Shown piece by piece: positions 1-12,236 of a DNA stretch of 64,000 nucleotides (position 1 is its first letter; each line of letters opens with the position of its first letter). This stretch comes from Trochalopteron elliotii. Lineage: Eukaryota; Chordata; Aves; Passeriformes; Leiothrichidae. The DNA lies in the NCBI GenBank assembly GCA_024734555.1, contig JANPWX010000108.1, positions 2,001,009-2,065,008 of the forward strand, in the 5' to 3' direction. Position numbers and translations under genes: made by a program. The notes below the pieces were generated by a model. The model saw nothing but the letters and a program-made list of their open reading frames with translations. It was not told where the DNA came from and ran no database searches.

Positions 1-26
1 GCAGAACCAATGCATTTCTCTGCCAC

Positions 27-44
27 AAAAAAAAAAAAAAAAAA
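27..44. repeat. A18 homopolymer
   Basis: Eighteen consecutive A residues. Reading through this run gives lysine repeats in one frame, which are not evidence of coding. Confidence 0.9.
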
Positions 45-979
45 GAAATCAAAACCCACCAACCTCTGCAGAGCATCCTGCAAGCCACATCTTTCTCTGC
101 CAAACCACACTGGCTCCTTTCACAAGGAGTCTCTGTGCATTCAAATGAAAGTAAAAATATTTTTCACTTTGTTTTGTTGCATTTATGCTTTTGATCTCTG
201 TACATTTGCTGTATCTTAATATATTGTTCTGGCAACTGTACTCTCCATATGTCTTTGCTAATTCCAAATGACAATAAATCTACTTTTTACATAAATATAA
301 ACTCTCATTCTAAAAATAACCTGTATAATGAGTAAAGGTATCAAAACCATCACCAGTCATTGAACATTGAGGATAATTGAAAACTTTCTGCTTCTTGTTT
401 TTATTGATAGTCTCAGAACAAATGTATAGATCCTTGAGCACATTTTGAATCTTTTTTTCATATTTTTCAATTTAATTGTGATCAATGCTAAAAAATCAGA
501 TTCATAATATCTGTACTTTTTCTTTTCCTAGACTCGTTTGCCTTTTCTTCATATGAGCCATCAACACCTTACTAAAATAAAGACAGCTTTAAAATAATTG
601 AAAATTTTGCTTTACTTAGATTCCATGTCTTTGGTACACCTGAATAAGTAACAGCATAAACACCCTACTGCTGGTTTTTAAATGGGAATGGAAGAACATA
701 ATGGTGTCTGAATATGACTTCATGTTACCACAGGCTTCTTTATGTACTTAGAGACCTTGTTTTGCTACTGGTGACTTTTGACACATTCCTAGCTAAACAA
801 ACTTTAAAAAAAATTAATGCACATTTCAAAACAGCAGGAGATAATTAGTAGCATTAATGAGGCTAGTCATTGTATTCCTCAACAATATCTTTCACAGCAG
901 GAGAATCAGGCTATGTGTGTGTCAGGGACACTTACCCTTGACATTTTCTAATTACTTTTTGTAGGTTTTCTTAACTCAC

Positions 980-1105
980 CTTAACTACCAGGAGACATTG
1001 ACATTGAAGCTGACCATGGTAGTCACCGTGTGCCATCAGTACAGGACCGCGAGGTTGCAAGTCTGTCACAAAATGTCTTAGTACTGACAAATGATCAATG
1101 CTGAT
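980..1105 (-). other. Candidate internal exon, unrecognised
   Basis: On the minus strand, 42 codons are open with no stop. They are preceded by TTTTAAG (a usable AG acceptor) and followed by AAG|GTGAGT, a near-consensus splice donor. The segment has several CpG dinucleotides, including a CGCGG cluster near 1048, in otherwise CpG-poor DNA. The translation includes PRGPVLMAHGDYHGQ, which I do not recognise. The length is a multiple of three (phase 0-0). The acceptor pyrimidine tract is weak. It could be a real exon, an unknown repeat, or chance. No function is assigned. Confidence 0.22.
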
Positions 1106-4100
1106 CTTAAAAGAATTTATATTCCAGGCTGAAAAACTTAAGAGTTAAGCCATTATATAAAAATCTGATTGATTTAAACTCAGATTTATATCAATAGTCT
1201 AAAACAAATATACATCAAAACGCTTATTTTAAGCAAGTTCAACTGTGCCTTGCAACCACTTCATGGTCTCTGTTCAAAAATGAAAAATATTTGTATTGTA
1301 ATCAATCTTAAGTAGTTTTTGAAGATTTTTATAAGTCCTGCAACATACTATAGAAATGAGCAAATTATTTTTTAGTTATTCAACCTTGACCTAACTCAGC
1401 TTCTTTCAGATTTGATGGGAGTTTTATTCTTTACTTCAAACACAAATCAATGAAGGTATCATTAAGTGGTGTTAAAAACTGTGAGTCAGAGTAACTGAGA
1501 TACTGATTTTTGAAATTTATGGTATCTCCATGTAATCAAATAAGAAAAATTGAAAACAAAATTCTCATAGCTACATTTTCATTTGACTTCTCACCTCTTG
1601 AAGGAAAAGCGCATGACATGTCAAGTACCGAGGAGAGATTTTCTTCTGCTATCCCTACCTTTTCTCTATTAAAATTTCTATTTTTCTATTTTTCTAAGTG
1701 CTATTAAATTTCTGCATCTACCTCTTGACTTTACAGCTGTTACATTTCAAATTTTCTTCTCATTTTCACACTATTGACTATTTTTGAAACATCGGCAAAA
1801 CATCCTTTTTCCATGGGGACTTGTCTCTGATACCTGTTGAAGACACTGGGAGATTTGAAGGCAGATAAAATATAGTCAGTAATAAAATAGTGGAAGCAAT
1901 TATAAAACATTTAATAATAATGGTATCTTTTTTCTTGGGTGCAATTCTTGTTTTATTTGAGATATTTCTTATTAAATTTTCTCCCTAATAAACTAGTGAA
2001 TTGTTTTTAATTTTTCCATTTTCTGTTCACATGTAAGTAAAAAAATAGAGATGCAGAAAATACCAGGAGGGACAGGAGAAAGTTAGACAACAGGATAGGG
2101 AGCACTTATGCTGTGTGCAACCTTTTAGTATTAAGCCAAATTTATCAGTAAGGGTTCTTTTGTGCCTTTGTGATACAGAAAATTATTTACATTCTTCTTG
2201 TGATCAACCTGCTCCAATCCAGACATATTTTCCTTCCAAGGCTTTCCTAGGCAATTACCCACCTTAAAAGATCCTGAAGGATACTGTATAGACACAGCAT
2301 ACATATTACTTGACTGAGAAACTAGCATTGCTATTCTTCAGTACTCCCACCAAAATTCTTAACAGCTCATGCCTACCAAAACAACAAGGTAAAAAATTTT
2401 CCAGTGTCACATCTTGTGTGAACAGTGTTTTTTTTCCTGTTTTAGAACCACTAATATAAAAAATATTCACAAATAAAAAGTTTTTAAAGCACAAAAATTT
2501 AAAGAACAGGCATATCTGTCACACTTTCTGTTATGTCTCTTGTCTTTAACAAGTACAAATTCTTTTATAGAGCAGGTCACTTGAAAAGATTTTCCATTAC
2601 TGCCTATTTTTCTATTTAATTCTAAATTATTCCAGTTATCTAATGATCTGAAACAGTTTTTTGCCTTTGCAAGGGAAATAAAACAATAGAATATAATGAA
2701 GGATAGGTAGTATCCAGGATTAGTGTCTTCTACAGTCTTTGTACCTGGCTTTATTAGAGCATCTGATTTTGTAGCTAATTGCATAAGAGCAATTCTAATG
2801 AGAAAGGAAAAAAGATGAAATAACTTCTAGCCACTAAGGAATTGGTGCAATAAAAGAGAAGGCCACTTTTCAAAGGCTTGTCTTATGCCCTATTTTTATT
2901 ACAGGAGCCTTACCACTCTTATCATGCACAGTTGAAAACTGATTTAATTAACTTCTGAATTTCATCTGACACAAGGCTGTTACATGCACCCTACCTGTTA
3001 AAAACACTCTTGTGGAAAACATTTCTTCCCAATTCAGAAGGTATCTAAACAGCAGGCAATTTACTTTCCAAAGTCATATTACCCCTCCACACGGCACTGG
3101 TGCCATACTGAAAAATTTACATTCCATTGAATAGACATTTGTTTAATTTCTCAGTTTCTCAGAATACAAACTGCTTCCTGAAAAAAATCAAAACTCAGAT
3201 TGCTCCCTAAAGGTCAGGGGAAGTTTATGTGATATTTTTCATTATTGTTTTGTTTCTTTCCCAATAATGCAATCTTGTGTCTAGCACAGCAAGGGAAGGG
3301 ATAGCAGACAAATGGATTTCAAGGACAATACTCAACATATACATTTTTAGTATTTGGTTTGTCTTCAACCCTTGCTTTTCACATCCTGGGAAGAAAGGGT
3401 TTGTTATTTGTCCATAAGCAAGCATTATACTTTCCATCTCATGGAATTATTTTCAAAATACTTACCTAATATTTATTAGCATTTTTTCTCATATCTTTCA
3501 TTCTAGAGATTTTTTTCTGGTTATGTCAAAAAGAACTGGAGCTTTATTTTGAAAATCCTAATAGCCTGGTACCAATCAAAGGATGCTATGATTGTTAAGA
3601 CCACATTTAACTTAATATTCTTAGGACTTTTTTCTGAAAATGTGTGAAAGTCAAAAATCACATGCTAAATGCCAAAACGCAGTCCCACTGTCATGAAGAG
3701 AAACTCCAGCACAAGTGGCCCCCTGTGGATATCCTTTCTCATACTAATGAGTGGTCTACAGTTGAGTTTCACTTTTATCGAGAGAACTGCTTGACCACAG
3801 TCAGTATGAATGGAAGTGAATTGACCTTACCTCTACTAGAGTTAAAACACACACACATGCACACACAAAATCAAAGTATCACAAAGACCACATTCAACCT
3901 TTGAAGACAACTAAGTTAAGGCTCAGAAATTCTCCCTGGAGACCTTCAAACACTCTTTTTTCTTTTCATTTACTGTACTGGGACTTAACAATTGACCTGT
4001 AATTTAAAGGCATAGATCCAAGTGCCTAAATTAGGTATATCTGGTCTTTCCCACATTTTTAAAAATGTTGAGTCTTATCTTCTATATGCCTATAAACAAT

Positions 4101-4880
4101 TTGAATTCTTCTAAATGTACTGAGGTAAATTGATTTATTAATATGATAAAAATACAACTGGAAAGAGTATTTCCACATGTAATGGCATTGTGATTACATC
4201 TATACAAAACCTAAAAGCTGAAATTTCTTCGGGTTCCATTTTTAATTTCCCATATGCAATTAAAAAAGAAAAGCTTTTTAAAAAAGATATATATATAGGG
4301 TTATGTATTTTGTGATGGATACACACACGCACACATACTTATTCATTCCACAGGTTTTCAGTTTGCAAGTATGAATGAATAACTTTAAACTGCTGCTGTT
4401 CTTTCAAGAAGACAGTATTTTTCTCAGCTAAAATGCTGCCAACAGTATGCACAGGTGAGTGTAGTATAATAGGTATACCTGTCTCTTAGAGGCAAACACT
4501 TCAGTTGGTAAAATATACTTTGCAAAATTGAGATTTAAAAAAAAATTCATTTAAGAAACTAATACAAAATCTTTTCTCCCCTGAAGTGCTGCATAGCCCT
4601 TTATGAAAGGCAAATTTTAACAGCTTTGACAAGGGGATGGTGCTATTAATCATAATTCAAACAGCAGTAGTAACTGATGCTGCGAGGAAAAGATAGCAGC
4701 TGGTGTAGTCCAGAAAAGACCCTAATTTTGACATTTCATTCACCTCTGCCTGGGCAAAGGTGGCTCAGCAATATACCATTTGTCTTCATCTGTCTTCCCA
4801 GCACTGCAAATTGACAGGGTAACAGCATGGTTGCTTGGTGGTCTGCAATGGAAAACTGCTCTTTATCTACCTAACCTATC

Positions 4881-4904
4881 TATGCTACAGTTCACTGTAG
4901 CATA
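4881..4904. repeat. Perfect inverted repeat, 10-bp arms
   Basis: TATGCTACAG, a 4-nt TTCA spacer, then CTGTAGCATA. The arms are perfectly complementary, so a short stem-loop could form on either strand. No tract of U residues or gene context suggests a function. Confidence 0.85.
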
Positions 4905-5342
4905 AGGAAAGTAATTTTACAGGTGTGTAGCAAAATCCACATCCTGCTGGCCACCCAGTCGTAGGATTGCTCTACAAGGTGGATCTAATCATAGCAAGAT
5001 ATTTCCAGTCGGCTACTGATGGCTGCCAGCCTTTGAAGCTGCACTCAAGTCAGATGTAAATAACATAAAATGAAGGCACAGAACATTAAAGGCAGAAAGT
5101 ATGTAAAACCAGTTGAGCTGATTAGTACTAAATTACTGATGTTCCATCTGCTGGGGTGGTAATACTTGTTTTCAAACTGCTTGACTGCGATGCTTCATTT
5201 CACTGAGAGCCCATGTTTGATGGGCCTATACGGAGCATTTAATAGGCACTGACAATGGAAGGAGATAGTGACAAACACATAATTACTCTTTGAGAGTGCA
5301 GTGTGTTAATTAAGAACACTAACAACTTGTCTGTGGTACAGA

Positions 5343-5361
5343 ATATATATATATATATATA
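5343..5361. repeat. (AT)n microsatellite
   Basis: About nine AT units in a row, followed by an A run. Confidence 0.9.
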
Positions 5362-6726
5362 AAAACAATATATGTTGCCATATATACATAGACTCTACAG
5401 ACCTGAGAGCAGAATTAAGGAAAAATTCTTGTATCCTCACCATTTTGTAAAACAAGAAAATCTGTAATAAATAGATATGTAGAACATATTAACTTAAAAA
5501 AAAATCAAAAAATAAAACCAAAACTGAACAAAAAACACCTTAGGCAATATCTAACCTGTATATAAGTTTCAATATTTAAGAAATCGTCTTTGACATCTTT
5601 TATGCTTGTTCAAACACATAGATTTGTTCATATTCTTCAGAAAAGACTGTTTTAAGAAAGAACCGGCAACACTGTTACTACTGGCACACCCTTAGACAAT
5701 GTCCCAGGCATAATTCTGAGCAGCATTAAAAATGGGATTGGATTCTAATGAAGTAAACTGTAGGAAGTAGAATTAGGAGCGGTGTTGAGCCACATTATGA
5801 CATAAAAAGTCAATGGAATATTCTAATACCTTAACATCTGGCAATTAGAATTCCTCCTCCTTAGATCTGTCTCCCACAAATATCATCATGTTAGCTCCCA
5901 CACCGCTCTTCATGATTAAGAATTCATTTTTCCTGTTCATTAATTAACTCATTTTTCCTTAGAGCTGAGTTACTCCTGAGTAATTCAAAGCCTCTCTCAT
6001 CTTTACAAAGAATTCTTCTAGAAGTAAGTTTCCAGAAAAGCCAGATTTACTAAAAAAGTTATGACTAAAAGTGTTTCAGGAAACTGCTGAGAAATTTGAA
6101 AGGTGTTTCTCTCTGGAAACCCTGTGAAAGGGGAAGTTCAACATATTTTTTTGTCAATATGTTATGTTGTTGCAAGTTATGATTCCTAATGTAAGCCATA
6201 TTGTTTAGATTTTCTTCTGCACTGGGTTGGGAAAAAACACCATCATGGAATAATGATCCATAAAAGAAAACAAATAAACATCAGGCAGTAATCTTGTCAG
6301 ACATAAACAGTAAAAAAAGGTGAAGAACTAACCCTCCTCATATATAGTGTGTGAATGAAAACTTTGTAGTTATAATGTATACTGTCAAACTGAACAGCTA
6401 TTTGGAATTCAGTCAGACAACCTGAAATATTTTGTTATTGAAACAGATTTGGCCTGTGAAAAAAAAAAAGAAAATTAAACACTGATATAACTCTTTGATA
6501 TGTATTAATATAGCTAATAACACATGGAAAGAGAATGTTTTCTGCAATCAACTTAGAAACAACTCTTACAATGAATAGGATGACTCCATGCATCTCCTAT
6601 ATAAATAAATAAACAATATTCTGTAACTTTCTATTACAAAAGACAGGAAAGAAAATCTGAGATTTGAACCAACTAGGAGGAATCCCACAGTTACGCATGC
6701 ACAGCACAGAAAGTTGCTACACTGGG

Positions 6727-6771
6727 AAAAAAACAAACAAAAAAACCCCACAAACAAACAAAAAAACCCCA
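6727..6771. repeat. A/C-rich low-complexity tract (AAAC-like)
   Basis: Runs of A broken by single C or CCCC. A minus-strand open frame here is rich in Phe, Leu and Cys only because of this composition. Confidence 0.8.
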
Positions 6772-8089
6772 CCTCCCTGAAAAGACAAAGTTTCTGTCTT
6801 GCTCATCTGGCATGCAACAACTTTGAAAACAAGAATGCTGCCGCCTGTACAGACAGGACTAAATCAATAAATCAGTCCCTGAAATGAACAGACATTAGTT
6901 GGAAAAAAAAAGTTATTAGAAAGCTGAGCTGCAGGGTTCTGGATATCAGAGACAGCTTCAGATTTGGGAATCAGCCTCAAACAGACCATAGAGATAAGGC
7001 ATTTAAAAACATATGGGATAAAATCCTGAAATTTGTTACATTAAAATTAAAATGAAAATGTTGTATATTTATATATAGGCTATTTATATGCCGCATTAAA
7101 TAGCATAGTTAATAGTATCTGCATTAGGATTTTACCTGGTCTTAGCGCTCAGACACCTGGCAATTGGAAATTTGCACTGCTGTAGTTCCTATTGTTAATT
7201 AAATATAAGTGTGAAATTTATAAGTGCATTAAGAGTACCTCACCTGAATTCTAACTTATATCACATTTGTCTTTGTAGAATAGACTTTATACAATTTAAA
7301 GACAAATGATGGCCTCTCCAGCATCCAGCTCCCTGGTGACTAGGAAAAGTGTCCAAAGAAATATTTTCTTCCCATAAAAAGTTTGTGCTTCAGAGAAATT
7401 GTACTGTGTCTTATAGCTTCCTTGAGTGCCCAGTACATGAGCAAATCTAACAAGAAAGGAGCAAATACGACATTGCCAGAAAGCCTATTTACATTTTAGA
7501 ACTATTAAGAAAGCTGACAAGGAATGTGTGATTTCAAATTATCTAGTCTGTGGCCCTCATTTGCAGACTAATTCTGTTACAGTGACAATTTCACCAATGA
7601 CAGAATTGATTGAATAAAAAGAACAGATATCATTAGAAATCATTAAAGGTTTTGAACATTCATTAGTTATTTTAAATGTGCTAATATGTCGATCATGATT
7701 TTATTAGATAATTTTATTTACCATATTAAATATATCAAGTAAAATGAAATAAATGCAAAATAATATTGTACAGTAAAGGACAGCAAGCTTTGTAGTATAT
7801 TCCCTACGTGACTTTTATAAAGAAAAACTGCATTTTCATGGCTTTTAATGCCTCATTTTTTATTAGCATGCTATTACTGAAATCAAGATATATATATATA
7901 AAATTCTCTTAGTAATGGCAAAATAATATTGTTTCAAAATGATTGCAAAATCAAAGATATGGACTACTTTTTGTTTATACACTTAGCCACTAGACAATTA
8001 TCTCAGTTCACAGCTATTTGAGAAGTCCTTAAACAGGAATTCCATTGTTATAATGAAAAGATCATGAAGAAATAACTTACATCTCTTAC

Positions 8090-8170
8090 CAGGGTATCAA
8101 AGTTGCAATTGGGAGACTTGCTTGAGATTTCCTGTGCTTTCACTTCCTCATCTCTGGATTTCTTAACCTT
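8090..8170 (-). other. Candidate internal exon, unrecognised
   Basis: On the minus strand, 81 nt (27 codons) are open in one frame only. They are preceded by a clean acceptor (a T-rich run ending CTGTTTGTAG) and followed by CTG|GTAAGAG, a strong donor. The predicted peptide is Lys/Glu/Ser-rich and includes KVKKSRDEEVKAQEI; I do not recognise it. The phase is 0-0. Both splice sites are better than average, but the open length alone is not significant. It might share a minus-strand transcript with 980-1105; that is inference only. Confidence 0.27.
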
Positions 8171-9749
8171 CTACAAACAGAAAAAATTTTCCTCTAAGTT
8201 GAAGCAAAATATATGAGAATAATGAAAAGGAAAGCAACTTGTCTAAATTTCCCATTAACACTACAACATGTAAATATATTTAACACCCACACACAGCCAC
8301 TTGACCGATACTAGACATATTTTAAAAATTATATTGGGTAGTCGATGACACATTTCTCAGTAAAACATGTACAAACACACATACATGTATATATATATAA
8401 AATAAGAATCATTATAGAGAATCATATTTCCACAGGAAAATAATTTGGTTCCTGATGTTCATTTTCTCATTTGGGGGCCCAAAAGATAAAACTTTTGTTC
8501 CTTCATTTCCTCTTTTCCTTTTAAAACTTTAGAGAGCAAAATTCTTAAAATAATTTTTTAGACATTTCTATTGCTCCTTTCTAAAGTTTACATCCCACTT
8601 AAATTTTCCCTGATCCAAGACTATTCCCCTTCATGCATTTTCAAATTTCTTTGTCAGAAGAAAAATATGTAAAAAACTGCACAAAAACATGGGCAATTCA
8701 CACAGAAAATACCCCAAGTATTTTTTACAGAAAGATCTCCAACAAAGACATGAAACTTAAAATACCTGTAACGTGCCTTCTTACCACTGGTTTTGCAGTA
8801 GGTTAACTTTATTCACTGTAGACCAAAGCCAAAGAAGGGCTAGCATTTGAGCAATAAACCAGAAACTAGCCAAACTGAAATGATCAGTTTTTCTTGTTAG
8901 CATTGTCAAAAAGGGAAGAGAGAAAAAGGTGAAAGAATATTGCTGTTGATTTTTTTTAATCCCAGAACTGAATTGCATGATCACATGCAATTTTTTTGCT
9001 CGTAAAATACACATTTGCCTATTATCATATGGTCTTTTTGTAATAACAGAAAAATATTGTACTTAAATATTTTATTTACATGCCAAAAAGATTTTTAGCA
9101 GTTTATTATTAATCAATATTTTTCATTAAGTTGTTAACTCTGATGGAAAAATCTAATACATCTAAGGTAAATTGTGTTCCATAAGTATACTTTCATACTA
9201 AAGATTCTAAACAGAATTTAAATGACTATTCAAATAAAGCTGTTTACCCAGCAGACACCAAAAAGTGGCTTTCATACAATCAAACCTTGTGATCTTGGAA
9301 GAATTACACTTAAAATTGTTTGAGACCTAAGTAAAAACTTATCCCAGAGTACATCACAATATCATACCTTGCTATTATCACGGCAATATATGTACTAACT
9401 GAATAAAATGAATGACTAACATTGGAGAAATTGAACAAATTAGCCACACATTTGCACACATTTTACTGATTAAACATGTCAGTGTTTTTATTTTACTATA
9501 TGAAGGAAAAAATATTTTAACACGAAATTCTGCAACTTAAGTTTTCATGTTTCATAAAAATCAGTATGTTCCATTAAAATCAGTATGGTCATAGAACAGC
9601 TCCCAAAACAACTATATTTAAGTGTGTTTTACCATATTTTGCAACTGAAGTGCAAAAATATTATTTTTTAAATTTTGTGTAATGTTATGTGCACTGTATA
9701 AAATAAAGCACAGTTCATATCTAAACCTCAATAATTTAAAATTATCTTT

Positions 9750-10175
9750 GGTGAAGCAGAAGGCAGAGACATTCAGTACCTTCTTCATCTCAGTTGTTAT
9801 AGGTGTACATTACTACAGCAATTTCAGGACACTGAAACCAGTGGATAGGTAAAGTCTGGGGTAAGGGAAGCTTACCCTCAATGCAGATTGAGTATGAACT
9901 CAAAAAACTGAACACACAGGAGACAGGGATGGGTACACCTACAAGTGCTGAGGGAGCTGTCTGATACTATTAAATCCCCATCCTTGATCATCTTGGGAAA
10001 CTCATGGGATTAAGGGAGGTCCCTGATGACTGGAAGAAAGAAAATGCTCTCTTTTCAAGGAGAGCAAGAATATCCAGGAAACTACAGTCTGGTCAGTCTC
10101 ACCTTATCTAGAACAACCAATCTAGAAACAGTTTACAAATACATGGAGGGCAAGAAGGTGATGGGGAATACAAGA
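9750..10175 (+). mobile_element. CR1 LINE fragment (ORF2 reverse transcriptase region), plus strand
   Basis: Short translated pieces, in shifting frames, match the part of chicken-repeat-1 ORF2 leading into the reverse transcriptase: an ETFSTFFISV-like block near 9767, a GCTGAGGGAGCTG block near 9947 (the LREL region), then REVPDDWKK near 10014 and PGNYSLVSLT near 10077. The reading frame breaks several times, so it is a decayed 5'- and 3'-truncated copy. It continues, with falling similarity, to about 10170, where sequence typical of the ERV gag begins. The exact end is uncertain by about 20 bp. It supplies the first ~45 codons of the open frame that runs on into gag. Confidence 0.8.
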
Positions 10176-11264
10176 GGCGGAAAGTGTAAAAGCAAGACCG
10201 ATCGCAAGGTGGAGGATGATGATCCAGGAGAAGGACCTTCACCAAAATCAGAAGCCACATCGAGGGGTACAGATTCTGGAGCCAATATTGATTCCTTTTC
10301 CCTAAAGGACCTTCGAGGCCTAAGAAAGGACTACAGGCGACAACCTGATGAATCTATAATTAGTTGGTTAGTCCGCCTTTGGGATGCTGCAGGGGAGGCT
10401 ACCATTCTGGATGGCACTGAAGCGAGGCATTTGGGATCTCTGTCACATGATCCTGTCATTGACCAAAGCATGATGAGGGACGCTAGCCCTCACAGTCTCT
10501 GGGAACGGATCCTGGACGATGTAGCACAAAGATACCTGTGTGCAGATGACTTCTGTTTGCAGCAGACACAGTGGAAGACCATAGAACAGGGGATCCAACG
10601 TCTGAGAGAGATGGCGGTAGCAGAGCTCATTTTTTCAGATGACATAACAACTAGGAATCCGGACCTGGTACCATATACACCTGTAATGTGGAGGAAACTT
10701 GTGCGACTTGGGCCACCTGAATACGCTTCTGTTCCAGCAATAATGAAGCGGGATGAGACATATGAGACTGTGCTCAATATGGCGAAGAAGCTTCGAGCAT
10801 ATGCAGATGCTGTACATGGCCCAACTCATGCCAGAATTGCAGCTGTGGAAACATGACTGCAGAAACTAGAAGACAAAATAGAGGAGAATCATAAGAAACT
10901 CAGGGAAGAGATTAAGGAGGATTTCCTCCAAATTTTGCCTGTACAAATTAGAGGCCCTGGTTTCCAACGCCGGCGCTCCTTTGATGGGGAGAGAAGGTAC
11001 ACCCCACAAGCTGAGTTGTGGTTCTTCCTGTGTGAGTCTGGAGAAAACATCAGGAGATGGGATGGAAAACCCACTGCTGCTCTGGCACAACGGGTACACA
11101 ATTTGAAGGAAGGTAAGATTCAAATAGGAAGTTTCATTAAACAGAGAGCAGCTCCAGTTGCTCATAGCCAAAATGCCAAGTATGATGACGATGATGACAT
11201 GTCTGATCCCCTTGAAGGAACCTCTAAGACATATACCCAAGGAAAGAAGGATAATCAGGCTTAG
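10161..11264 (+). pseudogene. ERVL-like gag, one internal stop
   Basis: This would encode the structural polyprotein of the element. The frame is open from 10026 to a TGA at 10854-10856, then open again in the same frame to a TAG at 11262-11264. The lone TGA is a point change consistent with C-to-T decay. The body contains gag-type blocks such as SFSLKDLRGLRKDY (about 10290), ISWLVRLWDAAGEA (about 10360) and, after the stop, ELWFFLCESGENIRRW (about 11010). The C-terminal part has an Asp run (about 11185) and no CCHC zinc knuckle. The ATG at 10161 is the first within the gag-proximal part (MGNT), but it sits in sequence that still resembles CR1, so the natural start may be lost. An upstream in-frame ATG at 10026 lies in CR1. 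Confidence 0.8.
10854..10856 (+). other. In-frame TGA stop within gag
   Basis: It separates a 5' frame (through 10853) from a same-frame continuation that stays open for 135 codons and keeps gag character. This indicates a single nonsense mutation rather than a gene boundary. Confidence 0.8.
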
Positions 11265-12236
11265 AGGGGCCCTGCCTCTAGCCAGGTAGAGGTTAGGGAA
11301 AATCGTGTTTTTTGGAATGTGTGGGTTCGTTGTCCTGGCACATTGAAGCCACAACACTATAAGGCTTTGGTTGACACTGGTGCGCAGTGTACATTGATGC
11401 CATCAAGATATGTAGGGGCAGAATCTGTTTCTATTGCTGGTGTGACCAGGGGATCACAGAACTATACGTTGGTGGAGGCAGATGTGAGCCTGACTAGGAA
11501 TGAGTGGAAGAAACACCTTATTGCGACTGGCCCAGAGGCCCCATGCATCTTGGGCATAGATTACCTCCGGAGTGGGTATTTTAAAGACCCAAAAGGATTC
11601 AGGTGGGCCTTCGGAATACCAGCTGTGATGACAGAAAGCATTTGGCAATTGAACACCCTGCCTGGACTGTCTGAGAACCCACTCACAGTAGGACTTTTGA
11701 AGGGAGAAGAACAAATAGTACCAATTGCCACTTCAATAGTGCATCGTCGACAATATAGAACAACTCGAGATGCTGTGATCCCCATCCATAAGATGATCCG
11801 TGAGCTGGAGAGTCAAGGGTTGGTCAGCAAAACCCACTCACCCTTCAACAGCCCCATCTGGCCTGTGCGAAAATCTGACGGAGAATGGAGACTGACTGTG
11901 GATTATTGTGCCTTGAATGAAGTAACTCCACCTCTGAGCACAGCCGTACCAGACATGCTGGAACTGCAGTACGAGCTGGAGTCCAAGGCAGCGAAGTGGT
12001 ACTCCACTATCGACATCGCCAATGCATTTTTCTCCATTCCTCTGGCAGCAGAATGCAGGCCTCAGTTTGCCTTTACATGGAGAGGAGTGCAGTACACCTG
12101 GAACAGACTGCCCCAGGGGTGGAAACACAGTCCTACCATCTGTCATGGACTGATTCAAGCTACACTAGAAAAGAATGAGGCTCCAGAACATTTACAATAT
12201 ATTGATGATATCATTTTGTGGAGAAACTACCTGTGA
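11265..12236 (+). pseudogene. ERVL-like pol, 5' part: protease and truncated reverse transcriptase
   Basis: This region lies in the same frame as gag and is open directly after the gag TAG, with no ATG (the first start-like codon is a GTG at 11319). Numbered from 11319, an aspartic protease is shown by DTGA at residues 19-22 and an ILGID block at 77-81. A reverse transcriptase follows: SPFNSPIWPVRK (174-185), the first catalytic Asp in STIDIANAFF (229-238), LPQG (264-267) and YIDD (294-297). Four residues after the following Trp the frame ends at a TGA. The RT thumb, connection and most of RNase H are missing because of an internal deletion, so an active enzyme is not expected. Translation by readthrough of the gag stop is inferred from frame continuity. 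Confidence 0.88.
12219..12226 (+). other. Junction of internal pol deletion
   Basis: The RT frame stops resembling pol just after the Trp codon (12219-12221), while RNase H tail sequence in the other frame begins at about 12221. Judged against the usual retroviral RT-RNase H length, roughly 1 kb is missing. The size is inference; the juxtaposition is seen. Confidence 0.75.

Larger units (their letters stand above)
1..9749. other. AT-rich intergenic or intronic stretch
   Basis: No recognisable gene, RNA gene or young transposon was seen apart from the items listed separately: an A18 run, TA and AAAC-type simple repeats, a hairpin at 4881-4904, and two exon candidates at 980-1105 and 8090-8170. 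Open frames are short (under about 105 codons) and have no recognised domain. The part from about 4540 to 5340 is visibly less repetitive and more mixed in base composition, but its identity is unknown. Confidence 0.6.

Noticed and set aside
3644..3904. 86-codon plus-strand frame
   Set aside because: The minus strand is also open over most of it, and no domain or convincing splice border was seen.
9740..10180. 5' LTR of the provirus
   Set aside because: Neither TGTCCTGG nor any part of the 3' LTR occurs here; the sequence is CR1 instead.
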